Below are positions 1 through 8,959 of a stretch of 64,000 nucleotides of DNA, piece by piece. This DNA is from Marivita sp. S6314. Lineage in GTDB: Bacteria; Pseudomonadota; Alphaproteobacteria; Rhodobacterales; Rhodobacteraceae. Location: contig NZ_JALKAO010000001.1 of the NCBI RefSeq assembly GCF_023015985.1, positions 310,001 to 374,000 on the forward strand, read 5' to 3'. The translations under genes and the position numbers were made by a program. Within the stretch, counting starts at the first letter, position 1. The number at the start of each line of letters is the position of its first letter. Under the pieces are notes generated by a model. The model searched no databases. It worked only from the letters and a program-made list of their open reading frames with translations, and had not been told where the DNA came from.

Positions 1-448
1 TGCCGCCATTGGCATGCGCCCCAACGATCCGTTCCTGCGTGACCTCAAGGGGCAAATTCTGCTCGAATCACGCCGCGCGTTCGACGCCGTGGCCGTCTAC
101 TCAGCCGCCGCGCGACTGGCCCCGCGGGAACCTTTGATCCTGGGCGGATTGGGCCGGGCGCATCTTGCAGCGGGAAACGCCTCTGAGGCGCTGCGCGTGC
201 TGGAAGCCGCCCGAGGCCGCGATTTCGGCGATGCGCGCATTCTGCGCGACCTGTCCGTGGCATACGCAAAAACCGGCAATCCCGGCATGGCGTCGCTGGT
301 CACCGCCGAACGCTACGCGCTGCAAGGCCGCCTGAAAGACGCCGAGATCCACGCAAAACGTGCCGAAGGCGTGTTGGCCCGGGGATCCGGCCCATGGAAA
401 CGCGCGCAGGATGTGTTAAATGCTGCGCAACGCGCCGGTCGGCGCTAG
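1..448 (+). CDS. C-terminal part of an M48-type metalloprotease with TPR repeats (partial)
   Basis: The reading frame is already open at the window edge, so only the last ~149 codons are visible. What is seen is a helical, alanine-rich TPR-like region (repeats such as DLKGQILLESRRAFDAVAVY and LGGLGRAHLAAGNASEALRV). A tail of this kind follows the zinc-protease domain of periplasmic M48/BepA-type proteases, and in Rhodobacteraceae such a gene commonly sits just before a DsbA-family gene, as here, where 20 nt separate its stop from the next start. The protease domain itself lies outside the window, so the enzyme call is inferred from the tail and the neighbour; another TPR protein is possible. 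Confidence 0.6.
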   Translation, partial: AAIGMRPNDPFLRDLKGQILLESRRAFDAVAVYSAAARLAPREPLILGGLGRAHLAAGNASEALRVLEAARGRDFGDARILRDLSVAYAKTGNPGMASLVTAERYALQGRLKDAEIHAKRAEGVLARGSGPWKRAQDVLNAAQRAGRR

Positions 449-468
449 ACCGGTTAATGGAGACACCG

Positions 469-1221
469 ATGTTCAAATCCCGCCTTGCCTGCTCTCTTGC
501 GGCGCTCATGATCGCCACCAGCCTTCCCGCTGCGGATCTTGATTTGTCCGATATGACCGACGCCCAGCGGGACGCATTCGGCGCGCAGGTCCGGGAATAT
601 CTGCTGGCCAATCCCGAAGTGATCATGGAAGCCGTACAGGTTCTTGAAAACCGGCAGGCCGAGGAACAGGCGCAAGGGGATCTGGCCTTGGTGGCAGATC
701 ACGCAGATGCCCTATTCAATGACGGGTATTCCTGGGTCGGGGGCAACCCGGATGGCGATGTCACGATTGTCGAGTTCTTCGACTATCGCTGCGGCTTCTG
801 CCGCCGGGCACATCCCGAAGTTCAGGAATTGCTCGAAACCGATGGCAACATTCGCTACATCGCCAAGGAATTCCCGATCCTCGGCGAAAACTCCGTCATC
901 TCGGCCCGGTTTGCACTGGCCGTGCGCGAAGTGGCCGGGGATGACGCCTACAAGGCCGCGAACGAAGCGCTGATCGCGCTGAATGCGGACATGCAGGAAC
1001 CGGTGTTGCGGCGCCTTGCCGAAACACTTGGCCTTGATGCTGACGCAGTGATCGCCGCGATGGACGGTGACGCGATCACCGAACAGCTTGCCCAGACACG
1101 CGCGCTTGCACAGCAACTGCAGATCAGCGGCACCCCCAGCTTTGTCATGGGCGGCCAAATGATCCGGGGCTACCTACCGCTCGACGCGATGCGCGGCGTG
1201 ATCGAAGAAGAGCGGAGTTAG
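469..1221 (+). CDS. DsbA-family periplasmic thiol:disulfide oxidoreductase
   Basis: This is a secreted thioredoxin-fold protein that probably makes or shuffles disulfides in periplasmic proteins. The 250-residue product opens with a signal peptide (MFKSRLACSLAALMIATSLP, cleavage near residue 22), then a helical N-terminal region, then the active site C108-G-F-C111 in FFDYRCGFCRRAHPE. The cis-proline loop near the C-terminus reads SGTPSFVMGG. The start at 469 is chosen because a GGAGA Shine-Dalgarno lies about 6 nt upstream and the signal peptide begins there; an in-frame ATG at 457 would add four residues. It follows the M48/TPR gene closely, suggesting co-transcription. Its 3' end is only 5 nt from the convergent nuclease gene. 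Confidence 0.88.
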   Translation: MFKSRLACSLAALMIATSLPAADLDLSDMTDAQRDAFGAQVREYLLANPEVIMEAVQVLENRQAEEQAQGDLALVADHADALFNDGYSWVGGNPDGDVTIVEFFDYRCGFCRRAHPEVQELLETDGNIRYIAKEFPILGENSVISARFALAVREVAGDDAYKAANEALIALNADMQEPVLRRLAETLGLDADAVIAAMDGDAITEQLAQTRALAQQLQISGTPSFVMGGQMIRGYLPLDAMRGVIEEERS

Positions 1222-1226
1222 ACCTT

Positions 1227-1766
1227 TTACAGAAAGCTACGGTGATATTTTATCAACCGCTCAAAATGCGCGTCGAGCGATCGTTTGAGATGCGGCGCGT
1301 CTTTGACTGTCTGAATATAGTCCACCAGCCTCAAATACTGTGCAATCTGACGCGGCAAACGATTCGCTGGGTCGCGTCGTATTTGTAACTCTGCATCGTC
1401 CACAATCTGTACGCTTTGATGGACTGGTTCAGCAAACGGTAGCTCTTTTTTTACTGGCAAGGTCTTACCATTCATCAGACGGCTCTGTGCATCATATCTT
1501 GTGAAAAGAAACGCTTCCAAATCAGGAATTTGCGTCACTTCTTCCACAGGCCATGCGAGAACAAATCCGATCTCCCACACATCAATCTGACGGTTCGCAA
1601 TAATGTCAGATCGTGCGCTGGTCAGATGGCGTCGTACCCGCGCACGAATACCATCTACTGATTGCCCGACGTAGATCGGTACACAATCCAGATCGCACAA
1701 AGCATACACACCTACATCATTCGTGAGTTGTTGCAGGGCGGCACTGCGAAAAGCTTTGGCGTCCAT
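1227..1766 (-). CDS. GIY-YIG family restriction endonuclease (type II, Eco29kI-like)
   Basis: A 179-residue protein with the GIY-YIG nuclease signature: GVY at 19-21, YVG at 32-34, arginines 41/43 in the following helix, and a candidate metal-binding Glu84 in PDLEAFLF. A single-domain GIY-YIG protein encoded directly after a cytosine methyltransferase fits a type II restriction enzyme such as Eco29kI; the recognition site cannot be read from the sequence. The ATG lies 4 nt after the methyltransferase stop, so translation is probably coupled. An in-frame TTG at 1829 would make it overlap the methyltransferase and add 21 residues unlike the family. The region is AT-richer than its neighbours, which fits acquisition by transfer. 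A non-restriction GIY-YIG nuclease is the main alternative. Confidence 0.75.
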   Translation of the reverse strand: MDAKAFRSAALQQLTNDVGVYALCDLDCVPIYVGQSVDGIRARVRRHLTSARSDIIANRQIDVWEIGFVLAWPVEEVTQIPDLEAFLFTRYDAQSRLMNGKTLPVKKELPFAEPVHQSVQIVDDAELQIRRDPANRLPRQIAQYLRLVDYIQTVKDAPHLKRSLDAHFERLIKYHRSFL

Positions 1767-1770
1767 GCGC

Positions 1771-2928
1771 CTAAGCCGCAACCGCAGCAAAGTGGGGCAC
1801 AACAAGCGGACGAAAGAGATGGCGGTCAAGATGTTCTACTACCGGCACAACAACGCCATCTCCGGCGACTTTATAAGCGTCATTATAACGTTGGGGCGCA
1901 ATATAATCCCTTGGCAATCCCATCAGCGAGAGCGCTTCACGTGCGTCCAGCAGCCTCATACGCACCTTCTGTCCGTCCACAAATACTAGCGTCTGGCGAG
2001 ACGATCCGCCTGCCGGGGTTCGCAAACAACCTGCAATCCCATCAAAACGAACTTCTGCGCGCTGACGTGTGGTCCCATCTATTCCTGGACGTCCACGTTT
2101 ATACAATGTTCCGACCATCACTTTACCGGCTTTATTTGCCGCGTGGACTTTTTCCAGATTTTTGTCGTCCATCATTTGCAAAATCGCCCGGGTTTGCGAT
2201 TGCGAAAACCATGCAGACGTTGGCGCGGCTTCGATGAAACCTGACAACTCGGGTACTGATTTCGTAGGCAAAGGCAAGTTCCACCATAACCAATTTTGCC
2301 GCAATCGAGCACTTCCGCGTTCTACAAAGCGCATGATCGGTTTATCGTGCCATGGTAGAACCGGGCTACCGCTCAGCATATCAGGCGAAACTTCAATATC
2401 ATTCCGCACCGCAATGACAAAAATCCGAGGGCGCGATTGTGGGACAAACAATTGCGCATTGATATTGAGAGCACCGACCCGATACCCACACCGAATGATC
2501 CGTCGCAAAACCTCCCAAAGCGCCGTGCCTTTGTCGCGGGACAACATGCCAACTACGTTTTCGAAGGCGATAATTTTCGGAGAAAAGCCTGTATGTACTG
2601 CGCTCTCAACGAGATCGAGCCAAGGTGTAACAACGCTGGATCTCTTGCCCTGCAAACCGGCCCCTGCCCCCGCTAGGGAAAAGTCCTGGCACGGACTGGA
2701 AGCCCAATAAAGATCGATCGGTTGATACAACGCGGATATAGGCAGGTCGCGGATATCTCCTTCAATCAAATTGCCATCGGGCCAATTGGCGCGAAAAGTC
2801 GCGCATTTCATCGGGTCAACGTCATTGGCCAAAGCACACGACCAGTTGTCCCTCAAAGCAGCAGAGACCATGCCGCCGCCGGCAAAAAACTCCGCATATC
2901 TAGGATTGGTATCGAATTGATGCGCCAT
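1771..2928 (-). CDS. DNA (cytosine-5-)-methyltransferase
   Basis: This enzyme methylates cytosine at C5 in a specific DNA site, presumably protecting the host from the nuclease encoded just downstream. Ordered motifs are visible in the 385-residue product: SAM-binding FFAGGG (14-19), the catalytic P79-C80-Q81 loop in SSPCQDFSLAG, E123-N124-V125, Q164-S-R-P-R168, and a C-terminal motif-X-like GDGVVVPVV. The variable region between about 190 and 290 would be the target-recognition domain. The start is set at the ATG at 2928, which follows a TTAGGTT stretch; an in-frame TTG at 2958 would add ten residues. With the GIY-YIG gene it forms a two-gene restriction-modification cassette between dsbA and ispG. 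Confidence 0.9.
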   Translation of the reverse strand: MAHQFDTNPRYAEFFAGGGMVSAALRDNWSCALANDVDPMKCATFRANWPDGNLIEGDIRDLPISALYQPIDLYWASSPCQDFSLAGAGAGLQGKRSSVVTPWLDLVESAVHTGFSPKIIAFENVVGMLSRDKGTALWEVLRRIIRCGYRVGALNINAQLFVPQSRPRIFVIAVRNDIEVSPDMLSGSPVLPWHDKPIMRFVERGSARLRQNWLWWNLPLPTKSVPELSGFIEAAPTSAWFSQSQTRAILQMMDDKNLEKVHAANKAGKVMVGTLYKRGRPGIDGTTRQRAEVRFDGIAGCLRTPAGGSSRQTLVFVDGQKVRMRLLDAREALSLMGLPRDYIAPQRYNDAYKVAGDGVVVPVVEHLDRHLFRPLVVPHFAAVAA

Positions 2929-2991
2929 AACTAAACCTAGCTCAATATTTTCTGCCAAGTCGATACTAAATCATCAAGAACAAAGAGTGAA

Positions 2992-4113
2992 CTATTCCGC
3001 GGCTTCGGCCGCCGCATCGAGCTCTGCTGCCTTGGTTTCGACCTGTTCAACGATGTGGTCAATCATCTGATCGTTGGACAGTTTGTGACTTTGCTTGCCC
3101 GCCAGATACACCATGCCGGACCCGTTGCCACCGCCAGTGAAGCCAACATCGGTCATCAAGGCTTCGCCCGGGCCGTTCACAACGCAACCGATAATCGACA
3201 GGCTCATCGGGGTCTTGATGTGCTCAAGCCGCTTTTCCAAAGCCTCAACTGTCTTAATGACATCAAAGCCTTGGCGCGCGCAGCTCGGGCAAGAGATGAT
3301 GTTGACGCCCCGGTGGCGCAGGCCAAGAGACTTAAGGATCTCGTATCCAACCTTCACTTCTTCGACAGGGTCCGCCGACAGCGATACGCGGATGGTGTCG
3401 CCGATGCCCATCCAAAGAAGATTGCCCAGACCAATCGCCGATTTGATCGTGCCCGACATCAATCCACCGGCTTCGGTGATCCCAAGGTGAATCGGCGCAT
3501 CGGTGGCGTCCGCCAGTTGTTGATAGGCGGCTGCGGCCATGAACACGTCGGACGCTTTGCAGCTGATCTTGAATTCGTGAAAATCGTTGTCCTGCAGGAT
3601 CTTGATATGGTCGAGCCCAGACTCCACCATCGCGTCCGGGCAGGGTTCCCCGTACTTGTCGAGCAGGTGCTTTTCCAAAGACCCCGCGTTCACGCCAATA
3701 CGGATCGAACAATTGTGGTCGCGGGCCGCCTTGATCACCTCTTTCACACGCTCAGATGATCCGATGTTGCCCGGATTGATCCGCAGGCAGGCCGCGCCCG
3801 CCTCGGCCGCTTCGATCCCGCGTTTGTAGTGAAAGTGGATATCAGCGACGATGGGAACCGGGCTTTCCTTCACGATCTCTTTCAACGCGCGGGAGCTGTC
3901 TTCATCGGGAACCGAAATCCGGACGATGTCCGCACCGGCATCCGCTGCGGCCTGAACCTGTGCGATGGTCGCTTTGACGTCCGGCGTCAGCGTATTGGTC
4001 ATGGTTTGCACAGTGATCGGCGCATCGCCTCCAACCGGCACGTTACCAACCATGATCTGGCGCGATTTTCTGCGGTAGATGTTGCGCCACGGGCGGACGT
4101 GATTGAGGCTCAT
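2992..4113 (-). CDS. ispG: 4-hydroxy-3-methylbut-2-enyl diphosphate synthase, flavodoxin type (IspG/GcpE)
   Basis: IspG reductively converts methylerythritol cyclodiphosphate to HMBPP in the MEP isoprenoid pathway, using a [4Fe-4S] cluster. The 373-residue product shows the GcpE signature throughout: the TIM-barrel start with [14 protein letters not shown] (27-40), RINPGNIG (111-118), and cluster ligands C275 and C278 (SCPSC) and C310 ([10 protein letters not shown]). Its length matches the short bacterial form without the plant-type insertion. It lies 109 nt downstream of the RodZ-like gene in the same direction, so the two may share a transcript. The C-terminal [12 protein letters not shown] tail is a low-complexity extension without obvious function. 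Confidence 0.97.
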   Translation of the reverse strand: MSLNHVRPWRNIYRRKSRQIMVGNVPVGGDAPITVQTMTNTLTPDVKATIAQVQAAADAGADIVRISVPDEDSSRALKEIVKESPVPIVADIHFHYKRGIEAAEAGAACLRINPGNIGSSERVKEVIKAARDHNCSIRIGVNAGSLEKHLLDKYGEPCPDAMVESGLDHIKILQDNDFHEFKISCKASDVFMAAAAYQQLADATDAPIHLGITEAGGLMSGTIKSAIGLGNLLWMGIGDTIRVSLSADPVEEVKVGYEILKSLGLRHRGVNIISCPSCARQGFDVIKTVEALEKRLEHIKTPMSLSIIGCVVNGPGEALMTDVGFTGGGNGSGMVYLAGKQSHKLSNDQMIDHIVEQVETKAAELDAAAEAAE

Positions 4114-4222
4114 GCAGCTCTCCTCCGGCGGGAAGTGTCAACCAAACTGTACAGTTTTTCCAACCATATAGCTAGGCCCGCAGGCGGGGCGCTTCAAGCG
4201 TCAAGTGACCCGTTGGACGGGG

Positions 4223-5827
4223 TTATTCAGAGATTTGCGGCACAGCCAGTTCCGCCACAACCCGCGCCAGATCGCTATCTGCTTCGATCGAGGCAACCGA
4301 ATACTGTTGCGACAGGGCGTCCACCGACAGCGCCAGATCAGATGTCACCGATCCGCGCGGGCCTGCCGGCCCATAGGTTTGGCCATTCATGGCGAAATAG
4401 ATCGCCCCGGATTCGCCAACCCGCAATGTTGGAGGCTGTTCTGTTGCGGGCACCTGATAGGTGTCACCGGCATTCATGATGGTTTCATAAATCACGCTGC
4501 CATCTGCAGCGCGGACCCGGATCCAGGCAGGGCGAACCGCGACAAGCATCACGCCGGGTGCGGTGTCTTCCAGGATCTTTGGCTGACCAATGCTGGGTTG
4601 CGTAACCTGCGTGCCCATATCAGCCAGAACACGGTTCAGATCCCCGTCATTCTGCAAAACAGCCGGTTCAAGTGCGGCAACCAGTGTCGGCCCGTCCAGC
4701 GGCAGATCGGATGTCACCGTTCCTGCCGGGCCCACAGGACCAACGGTCCGACCGTTTACGGCAACATAAAGCGCGCCGCTTTCGCCGACATTCAGCAATG
4801 CATCGGCCTCGGACGCGGGAACGGTCCAGGTGTCCCCAGCTGCCATGACCCGTTCGAACAGGATTGACCGATCGTTGCCCCGGACGCGCACCCAAGCGGG
4901 GCGCGCCGCGATCAATGTGATGCCGTCTTCCGGCAACGCGCCGCTGGAGGCCAGTTGTGTGCCTGCAAAACTTTCCGCCGGTTCCAGATCAACCGATGGC
5001 AAGGACTGACCGGCAATCTGTGCAAATGCGCCGACACTGTTTGGATCCAGCGTTGAGATTGGCGCATCCCGCGCCACCAATACCGGCACATCAAGGGCTT
5101 GCGGGCGATAGAGCCGATCGAACGCTTCGGTGGTTGCAGGAGGCGTGAACACCCCTGCCCCGGTCGCGTCGGCCAATGTGTCTTCTGTCGCGTCACCCTC
5201 TTGCGTCGGCTGAAGGGTGGTTTGCAGCGGATCGAGATCAGACAGGACAACCGGTGTCTGATCAACCGGCGCAAGCTGCACGCGCTGGACTTCTTTCAGA
5301 ACGGAAAACCCGCCATACCCAAGCCCGCCCAGAAGCAGCACAAGCACAAGCGTTGATCCAATCGCGCCGGGCTCTACGCGTGACAGGATGGAATCGCTGC
5401 TGGGGGCGAAGGGTAAAGCGGGCTGTGAAAACGGATCGCGGTTCGCCACCGGGCCCTTGGACGCCTTCACATCAATCTGTTTGCGCGACGATGCCGCGTC
5501 GGACATGCCATGCGCGGTTTCAAATCCACTTTCTGCACAAAACACCGCATAGGTGTCATCCGGGTCCATACCCAGATACCGTGCATAGGAGCGCACATAC
5601 CCGGCGATAAAGCCGGGCGTGTCAAACGCGGTGGGATCACAGTTTTCGATGGCGGCGATGTAGCTGGCTTTGATGCGCAGTTCGCGCTGAACGTCCAACA
5701 GGGATTTGCCGAGGGTCGCACGTTCCCCACGCATGACGTCCCCCAATCGGAGTTCGAAATCATCGAATCCCCGAGGAGTTTCCAGAGTCGTCTCTTGCGA
5801 TGGTTTTGGGGATTTACGCCCAATCAT
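4223..5827 (-). CDS. rodZ: RodZ-like membrane protein: N-terminal HTH, one TM helix, two DUF4115-like domains
   Basis: RodZ links MreB to the membrane in rod-shape control. The 534-residue protein has a cytoplasmic HTH_25-type domain (about 23-100; DVQRELRIKASYIAAIENCD then GYVRSYARYLGMDPD), a linker, one transmembrane helix at about 155-175 (STLVLVLLLGGLGYGG) and a long periplasmic part. The periplasmic part holds two clearly homologous domains, ARPAWVRVRGNDRSILFERV...VGESGALY and VRPAWIRVRAADGSVIYETI...VGESGAIY, where a single DUF4115 domain is usual. It sits between hemA and ispG on the same strand. The shape-control role is inferred from architecture; the duplicated domain means the fit to E. 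coli RodZ is only partial. Confidence 0.8.
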   Translation of the reverse strand: MIGRKSPKPSQETTLETPRGFDDFELRLGDVMRGERATLGKSLLDVQRELRIKASYIAAIENCDPTAFDTPGFIAGYVRSYARYLGMDPDDTYAVFCAESGFETAHGMSDAASSRKQIDVKASKGPVANRDPFSQPALPFAPSSDSILSRVEPGAIGSTLVLVLLLGGLGYGGFSVLKEVQRVQLAPVDQTPVVLSDLDPLQTTLQPTQEGDATEDTLADATGAGVFTPPATTEAFDRLYRPQALDVPVLVARDAPISTLDPNSVGAFAQIAGQSLPSVDLEPAESFAGTQLASSGALPEDGITLIAARPAWVRVRGNDRSILFERVMAAGDTWTVPASEADALLNVGESGALYVAVNGRTVGPVGPAGTVTSDLPLDGPTLVAALEPAVLQNDGDLNRVLADMGTQVTQPSIGQPKILEDTAPGVMLVAVRPAWIRVRAADGSVIYETIMNAGDTYQVPATEQPPTLRVGESGAIYFAMNGQTYGPAGPRGSVTSDLALSVDALSQQYSVASIEADSDLARVVAELAVPQISE

Positions 5828-5955
5828 ACCCGCTGCCCCTTGCCGTTCTTACCGTTTACACGTTGCCTGCGTTACACGTACCCGGTGAGTCGAGTCGCGC
5901 TTTTTATTACGCCTACGCTAACATACGACAAGGATTATTGCACGGTTTCCGAACG

Positions 5956-7179
5956 TTAAGCACTCAGTTCGGCACGATTCAGCGCACAATGCGCCCAGAG
6001 TTCATCCATGGCGTGTACCAATGTGTCGATCTCTTTCGGACCGTGCACCGGCGATGGCGTGAACCGAAGCCGTTCCGTGCCGCGTGGAACCGTTGGGAAA
6101 TTGATCGGTTGCACGTAAATCCCGAACTTTTCCAACATCATGTCCGACATCTTCTTGGTGTGCACCGGATCGCCGACCATCACGGGAATGATGTGGCTGC
6201 CATGATCCACGATGGGCAGGCCCAGCCCCTTGAGACGCATTTTCAGGATTCGCGCCTGTAACTGGTGCTGGTCGCGCAGCGTCTGATCGGTTTTGAGATG
6301 CGCCACCGACGCCGCCGCACCTGCCGCAACCGCTGGCGGCAAGGACGTGGTGAAAATGAAACCGGGGGCATAGGACCGGATTGCGTCGCACATCTTGGCA
6401 GAAGCGGCGATATAGCCCCCCATCACGCCATAGGCTTTGGCCAAGGTGCCATTGATGATGTCGATGCGGTCCATCAGACCATCCCGTTCCGCCACACCGG
6501 CGCCGCGCGGGCCGTACATGCCAACCGCGTGCACCTCGTCGATATAGGTCAACGCGCCAAATTCATCCGCCAGATCACAGATCGCTTCGATCGGGCCAAA
6601 ATCGCCATCCATCGAATAGATCGATTCGAAAGCGATGACCTTCGGGACGTCCGGATCGTCCGCGGCGAGCAATTCGCGCAGATGGTCGACATCGTTGTGA
6701 CGGAAGATACGCTTGGCCCCGCCGTTGCGTCGCACACCTTCGATCATCGACGCGTGGTTCAACGCATCCGAATAGATGATCATGCCCGGGAACAATTTGG
6801 GCAAAGTCGACAGCGTTGCATCGTTTGCGATGTAGGCCGAGGTGAACAGCAGCGCCGCTTCTTTCTGGTGCAGATCGGCAATCTCTGCCTCAAGACGCTT
6901 GTGATAAACCGTGGTGCCGGAAATATTGCGCGTCCCGCCGGACCCTGCGCCGGTGGCATCCAGCGCTTCATGCATTGCGGCCAGAACCTTGGGATGCTGG
7001 CCCATGCCAAGATAGTCATTGCCACACCAGACGGTGATGTTCTGCTCTGACCCATCAGGCTTGCGCCAGACCGCATGCGGGAACTGTCCCTTCGTGCGCT
7101 CAATATCGATAAATGTCCGATACCGGCCTTCTTCATGCAGGCGGTTCAGCGCGTCGTCCAGTTTATCGGTATAGTTCAC
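5956..7179 (-). CDS. hemA: 5-aminolevulinate synthase (ALAS)
   Basis: ALAS condenses glycine and succinyl-CoA to 5-aminolevulinate, the first step of tetrapyrrole synthesis in alphaproteobacteria. The 407-residue PLP enzyme has the family blocks [55 protein letters not shown], and the PLP-lysine site [13 protein letters not shown] (lysine near residue 248), ending with [20 protein letters not shown]. The start is a GTG at 7179, chosen because AAGGAG lies about 7 nt upstream and the N-terminus aligns with known ALAS. An FNR-type palindrome lies 130 nt upstream (7309-7322), pointing to oxygen control. Downstream on the same strand are the RodZ-like gene and ispG. Confidence 0.97.
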   Translation of the reverse strand: MNYTDKLDDALNRLHEEGRYRTFIDIERTKGQFPHAVWRKPDGSEQNITVWCGNDYLGMGQHPKVLAAMHEALDATGAGSGGTRNISGTTVYHKRLEAEIADLHQKEAALLFTSAYIANDATLSTLPKLFPGMIIYSDALNHASMIEGVRRNGGAKRIFRHNDVDHLRELLAADDPDVPKVIAFESIYSMDGDFGPIEAICDLADEFGALTYIDEVHAVGMYGPRGAGVAERDGLMDRIDIINGTLAKAYGVMGGYIAASAKMCDAIRSYAPGFIFTTSLPPAVAAGAAASVAHLKTDQTLRDQHQLQARILKMRLKGLGLPIVDHGSHIIPVMVGDPVHTKKMSDMMLEKFGIYVQPINFPTVPRGTERLRFTPSPVHGPKEIDTLVHAMDELWAHCALNRAELSA

Positions 7180-7308
7180 CGGCGTCTCCTTTTTGCCTGC
7201 GTTCTGAGTCGCTTAGACCTCAACGTCGGCATCTTAAGAACTTGGGATTGGATATAGATCGCATCCCTTCGTGGCAATCTTTCTAGGGAATGACTTACCG
7301 TCGCAGCC

Positions 7309-7322
7309 TTGATCTGAGTCAA
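7309..7322. promoter_or_regulatory. FNR/FnrL-type box upstream of hemA
   Basis: TTGATCTGAGTCAA matches the FNR half-site pair TTGAT-N4-ATCAA with one change in the right arm, and is flanked by C and G that extend the dyad to 16 nt. It lies 130 nt upstream of the hemA start and 143 nt upstream of the divergent M20 peptidase gene. FnrL control of hemA is known in Rhodobacter, so the hemA side is the likelier target. No clear -10/-35 pair was identified. Confidence 0.7.
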
Positions 7323-7465
7323 GCCTGCCCGCCCGAACTGCGCGAGGCATGAAAAATTGTGTATTTTCGACATGACTTTGCCGTTGAACCGCTGCCCCGA
7401 CAGCTCTGGACAGTGCGCGGCGCGGTGGTAGGGTCCGAAAAAATCACCAGACAAGGAGCTTTGAC

Positions 7466-8842
7466 ATGTCTGTAGACCCCGTACTTGCGCGCATCGATTC
7501 TGATCTGACAAACAGTCTGGACCGTTTGATGGACCTGCTGCGTATACCGTCGATTTCTACAGACCCGGCGTTCAAGACGCAGTGCGACCAGGCGGCCGAC
7601 TGGCTGGTGGCCGATCTGCAGTCTATCGGCATCGAGGCCTCCAAACGGCCAACACCGGGACACCCGATGGTGGTGGGTCATGTCGATGGCCCCGGTCCGC
7701 ACCTGCTGTTCTATGGGCATTACGACGTGCAGCCCGTCGATCCGCTCAATCTGTGGGACCGCGATCCGTTTGATCCGCAGGTCGAAGACACGCCTAACGG
7801 CAAGGTCATTCGCGGACGCGGCACGGCAGATGATAAGGGGCAATTGATGACCTTTGTTGAAGCCTGCCGCGCGTGGAAAGCCGAACACGGCACCCTGCCC
7901 TGCAAGATCACCTTCTTTTTCGAAGGCGAGGAAGAATCCGGATCGCCATCGCTTGTGCCGTTCCTGAAAGAAAACGCAGACGAGCTCAAAAGCGACATCG
8001 CGCTGATCTGCGACACCGGGCTGTTCGACAGCCGCGTTCCGGCGATCACAACCATGCTGCGCGGGTTGTTGGGCGAAGAGATCACCATCACCGGTCCCAA
8101 CAAAGACCTGCATTCCGGCATGTTCGGCGGTGCGGCGATGAACCCGATCCGGGTGCTGGCAAAGATCATTGCCGCCCTGCACGACGAGGCCGGCCGCATC
8201 ACCGTGCCCGGGTTCTATGATGGTGTTCCCGACCTGCCTGATGAGTTGATGGCGCAATGGGAAGGGCTTGGGTTTGACCATAAGGCGTTCCTTGGCAGCG
8301 TCGGTCTGAGCGATCTTGCCGGAGAGGCCGGGCGCAGCGCGCTGGAAATGCTGTGGTCCCGCCCGACCTGCGAAGTCAACGGCATCGGTGGCGGCTATCA
8401 GGGCGAAGGGTTCAAAACCGTTCTGCCCTCCAAGGCCAGTGCCAAGATCAGCTTCCGTCTTGTCGGCACGCAGGATCCGCACGAGATCCGCAAGAACTTC
8501 CGTGAAATGGTCCGCGCAATGGTGCCCGCCGATTGCAACGTCAATTTTAAGGAACATGGCGCAAGTGCGGCATCGGTCATGTCGACCGACAACCCCGCCT
8601 TTGAAAAAGCCCGCGACGCGTTAAGCCAGGAATGGCCCCAAGAGGCCGCCTTTATTGGCAGTGGCGGATCAATTCCTGTCGCCGGGCATTTCCAATCCTT
8701 GCTGGGAACAGAGTCGATGCTGATCGGCTTTGGCAAGGACGACGACCAGATTCACAGCCCAAACGAGAAATATGACGTGGAGAGCTTTCACAAAGGCACA
8801 CGCAGTTGGGCGCGCATTCTGGATGCGCTCAGCCAAGGATAA
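7466..8842 (+). CDS. M20-family metallopeptidase (dipeptidase-like)
   Basis: A cytoplasmic di-zinc peptidase of the M20/ArgE/DapE superfamily, 458 residues. Visible metal/catalytic blocks are LLFYGHYDVQP (H85, D87), RGRGTADDKGQL (D122 region) and FFFEGEEESGSPSL (EGEEE, 153-157); an HSPNEKYDVESF block near the end carries the last zinc histidine. The domain order, catalytic domain split by a dimerization domain with a DLHSGMFGG loop, matches the carnosinase-like branch (M20 family dipeptidase). The substrate cannot be read from sequence. A good AAGGAG Shine-Dalgarno lies 6 nt before the ATG. It is divergent from hemA. No signal peptide is visible. Confidence 0.88.
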   Translation: MSVDPVLARIDSDLTNSLDRLMDLLRIPSISTDPAFKTQCDQAADWLVADLQSIGIEASKRPTPGHPMVVGHVDGPGPHLLFYGHYDVQPVDPLNLWDRDPFDPQVEDTPNGKVIRGRGTADDKGQLMTFVEACRAWKAEHGTLPCKITFFFEGEEESGSPSLVPFLKENADELKSDIALICDTGLFDSRVPAITTMLRGLLGEEITITGPNKDLHSGMFGGAAMNPIRVLAKIIAALHDEAGRITVPGFYDGVPDLPDELMAQWEGLGFDHKAFLGSVGLSDLAGEAGRSALEMLWSRPTCEVNGIGGGYQGEGFKTVLPSKASAKISFRLVGTQDPHEIRKNFREMVRAMVPADCNVNFKEHGASAASVMSTDNPAFEKARDALSQEWPQEAAFIGSGGSIPVAGHFQSLLGTESMLIGFGKDDDQIHSPNEKYDVESFHKGTRSWARILDALSQG

Positions 8843-8959
8843 TGCCCCAGACTGAATTAAGGCGAAGCTTTGACTTCGCCGAGATTCACCACATCAATAC
8901 CCCGGGCCAGTCGCAGACCGTCCAAACTCTGGTCACAATTCCTAGCGAAATCTTAACGC

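Noticed and set aside
3055-3759. 234-codon open frame antisense to ispG
   Set aside because: Arg/His/Ala-rich composition and lack of a ribosome site; it is the high-GC shadow of ispG.
7180-7465. Small gene between hemA and the M20 peptidase
   Set aside because: Short frames overlap the FNR box and lack ribosome sites.
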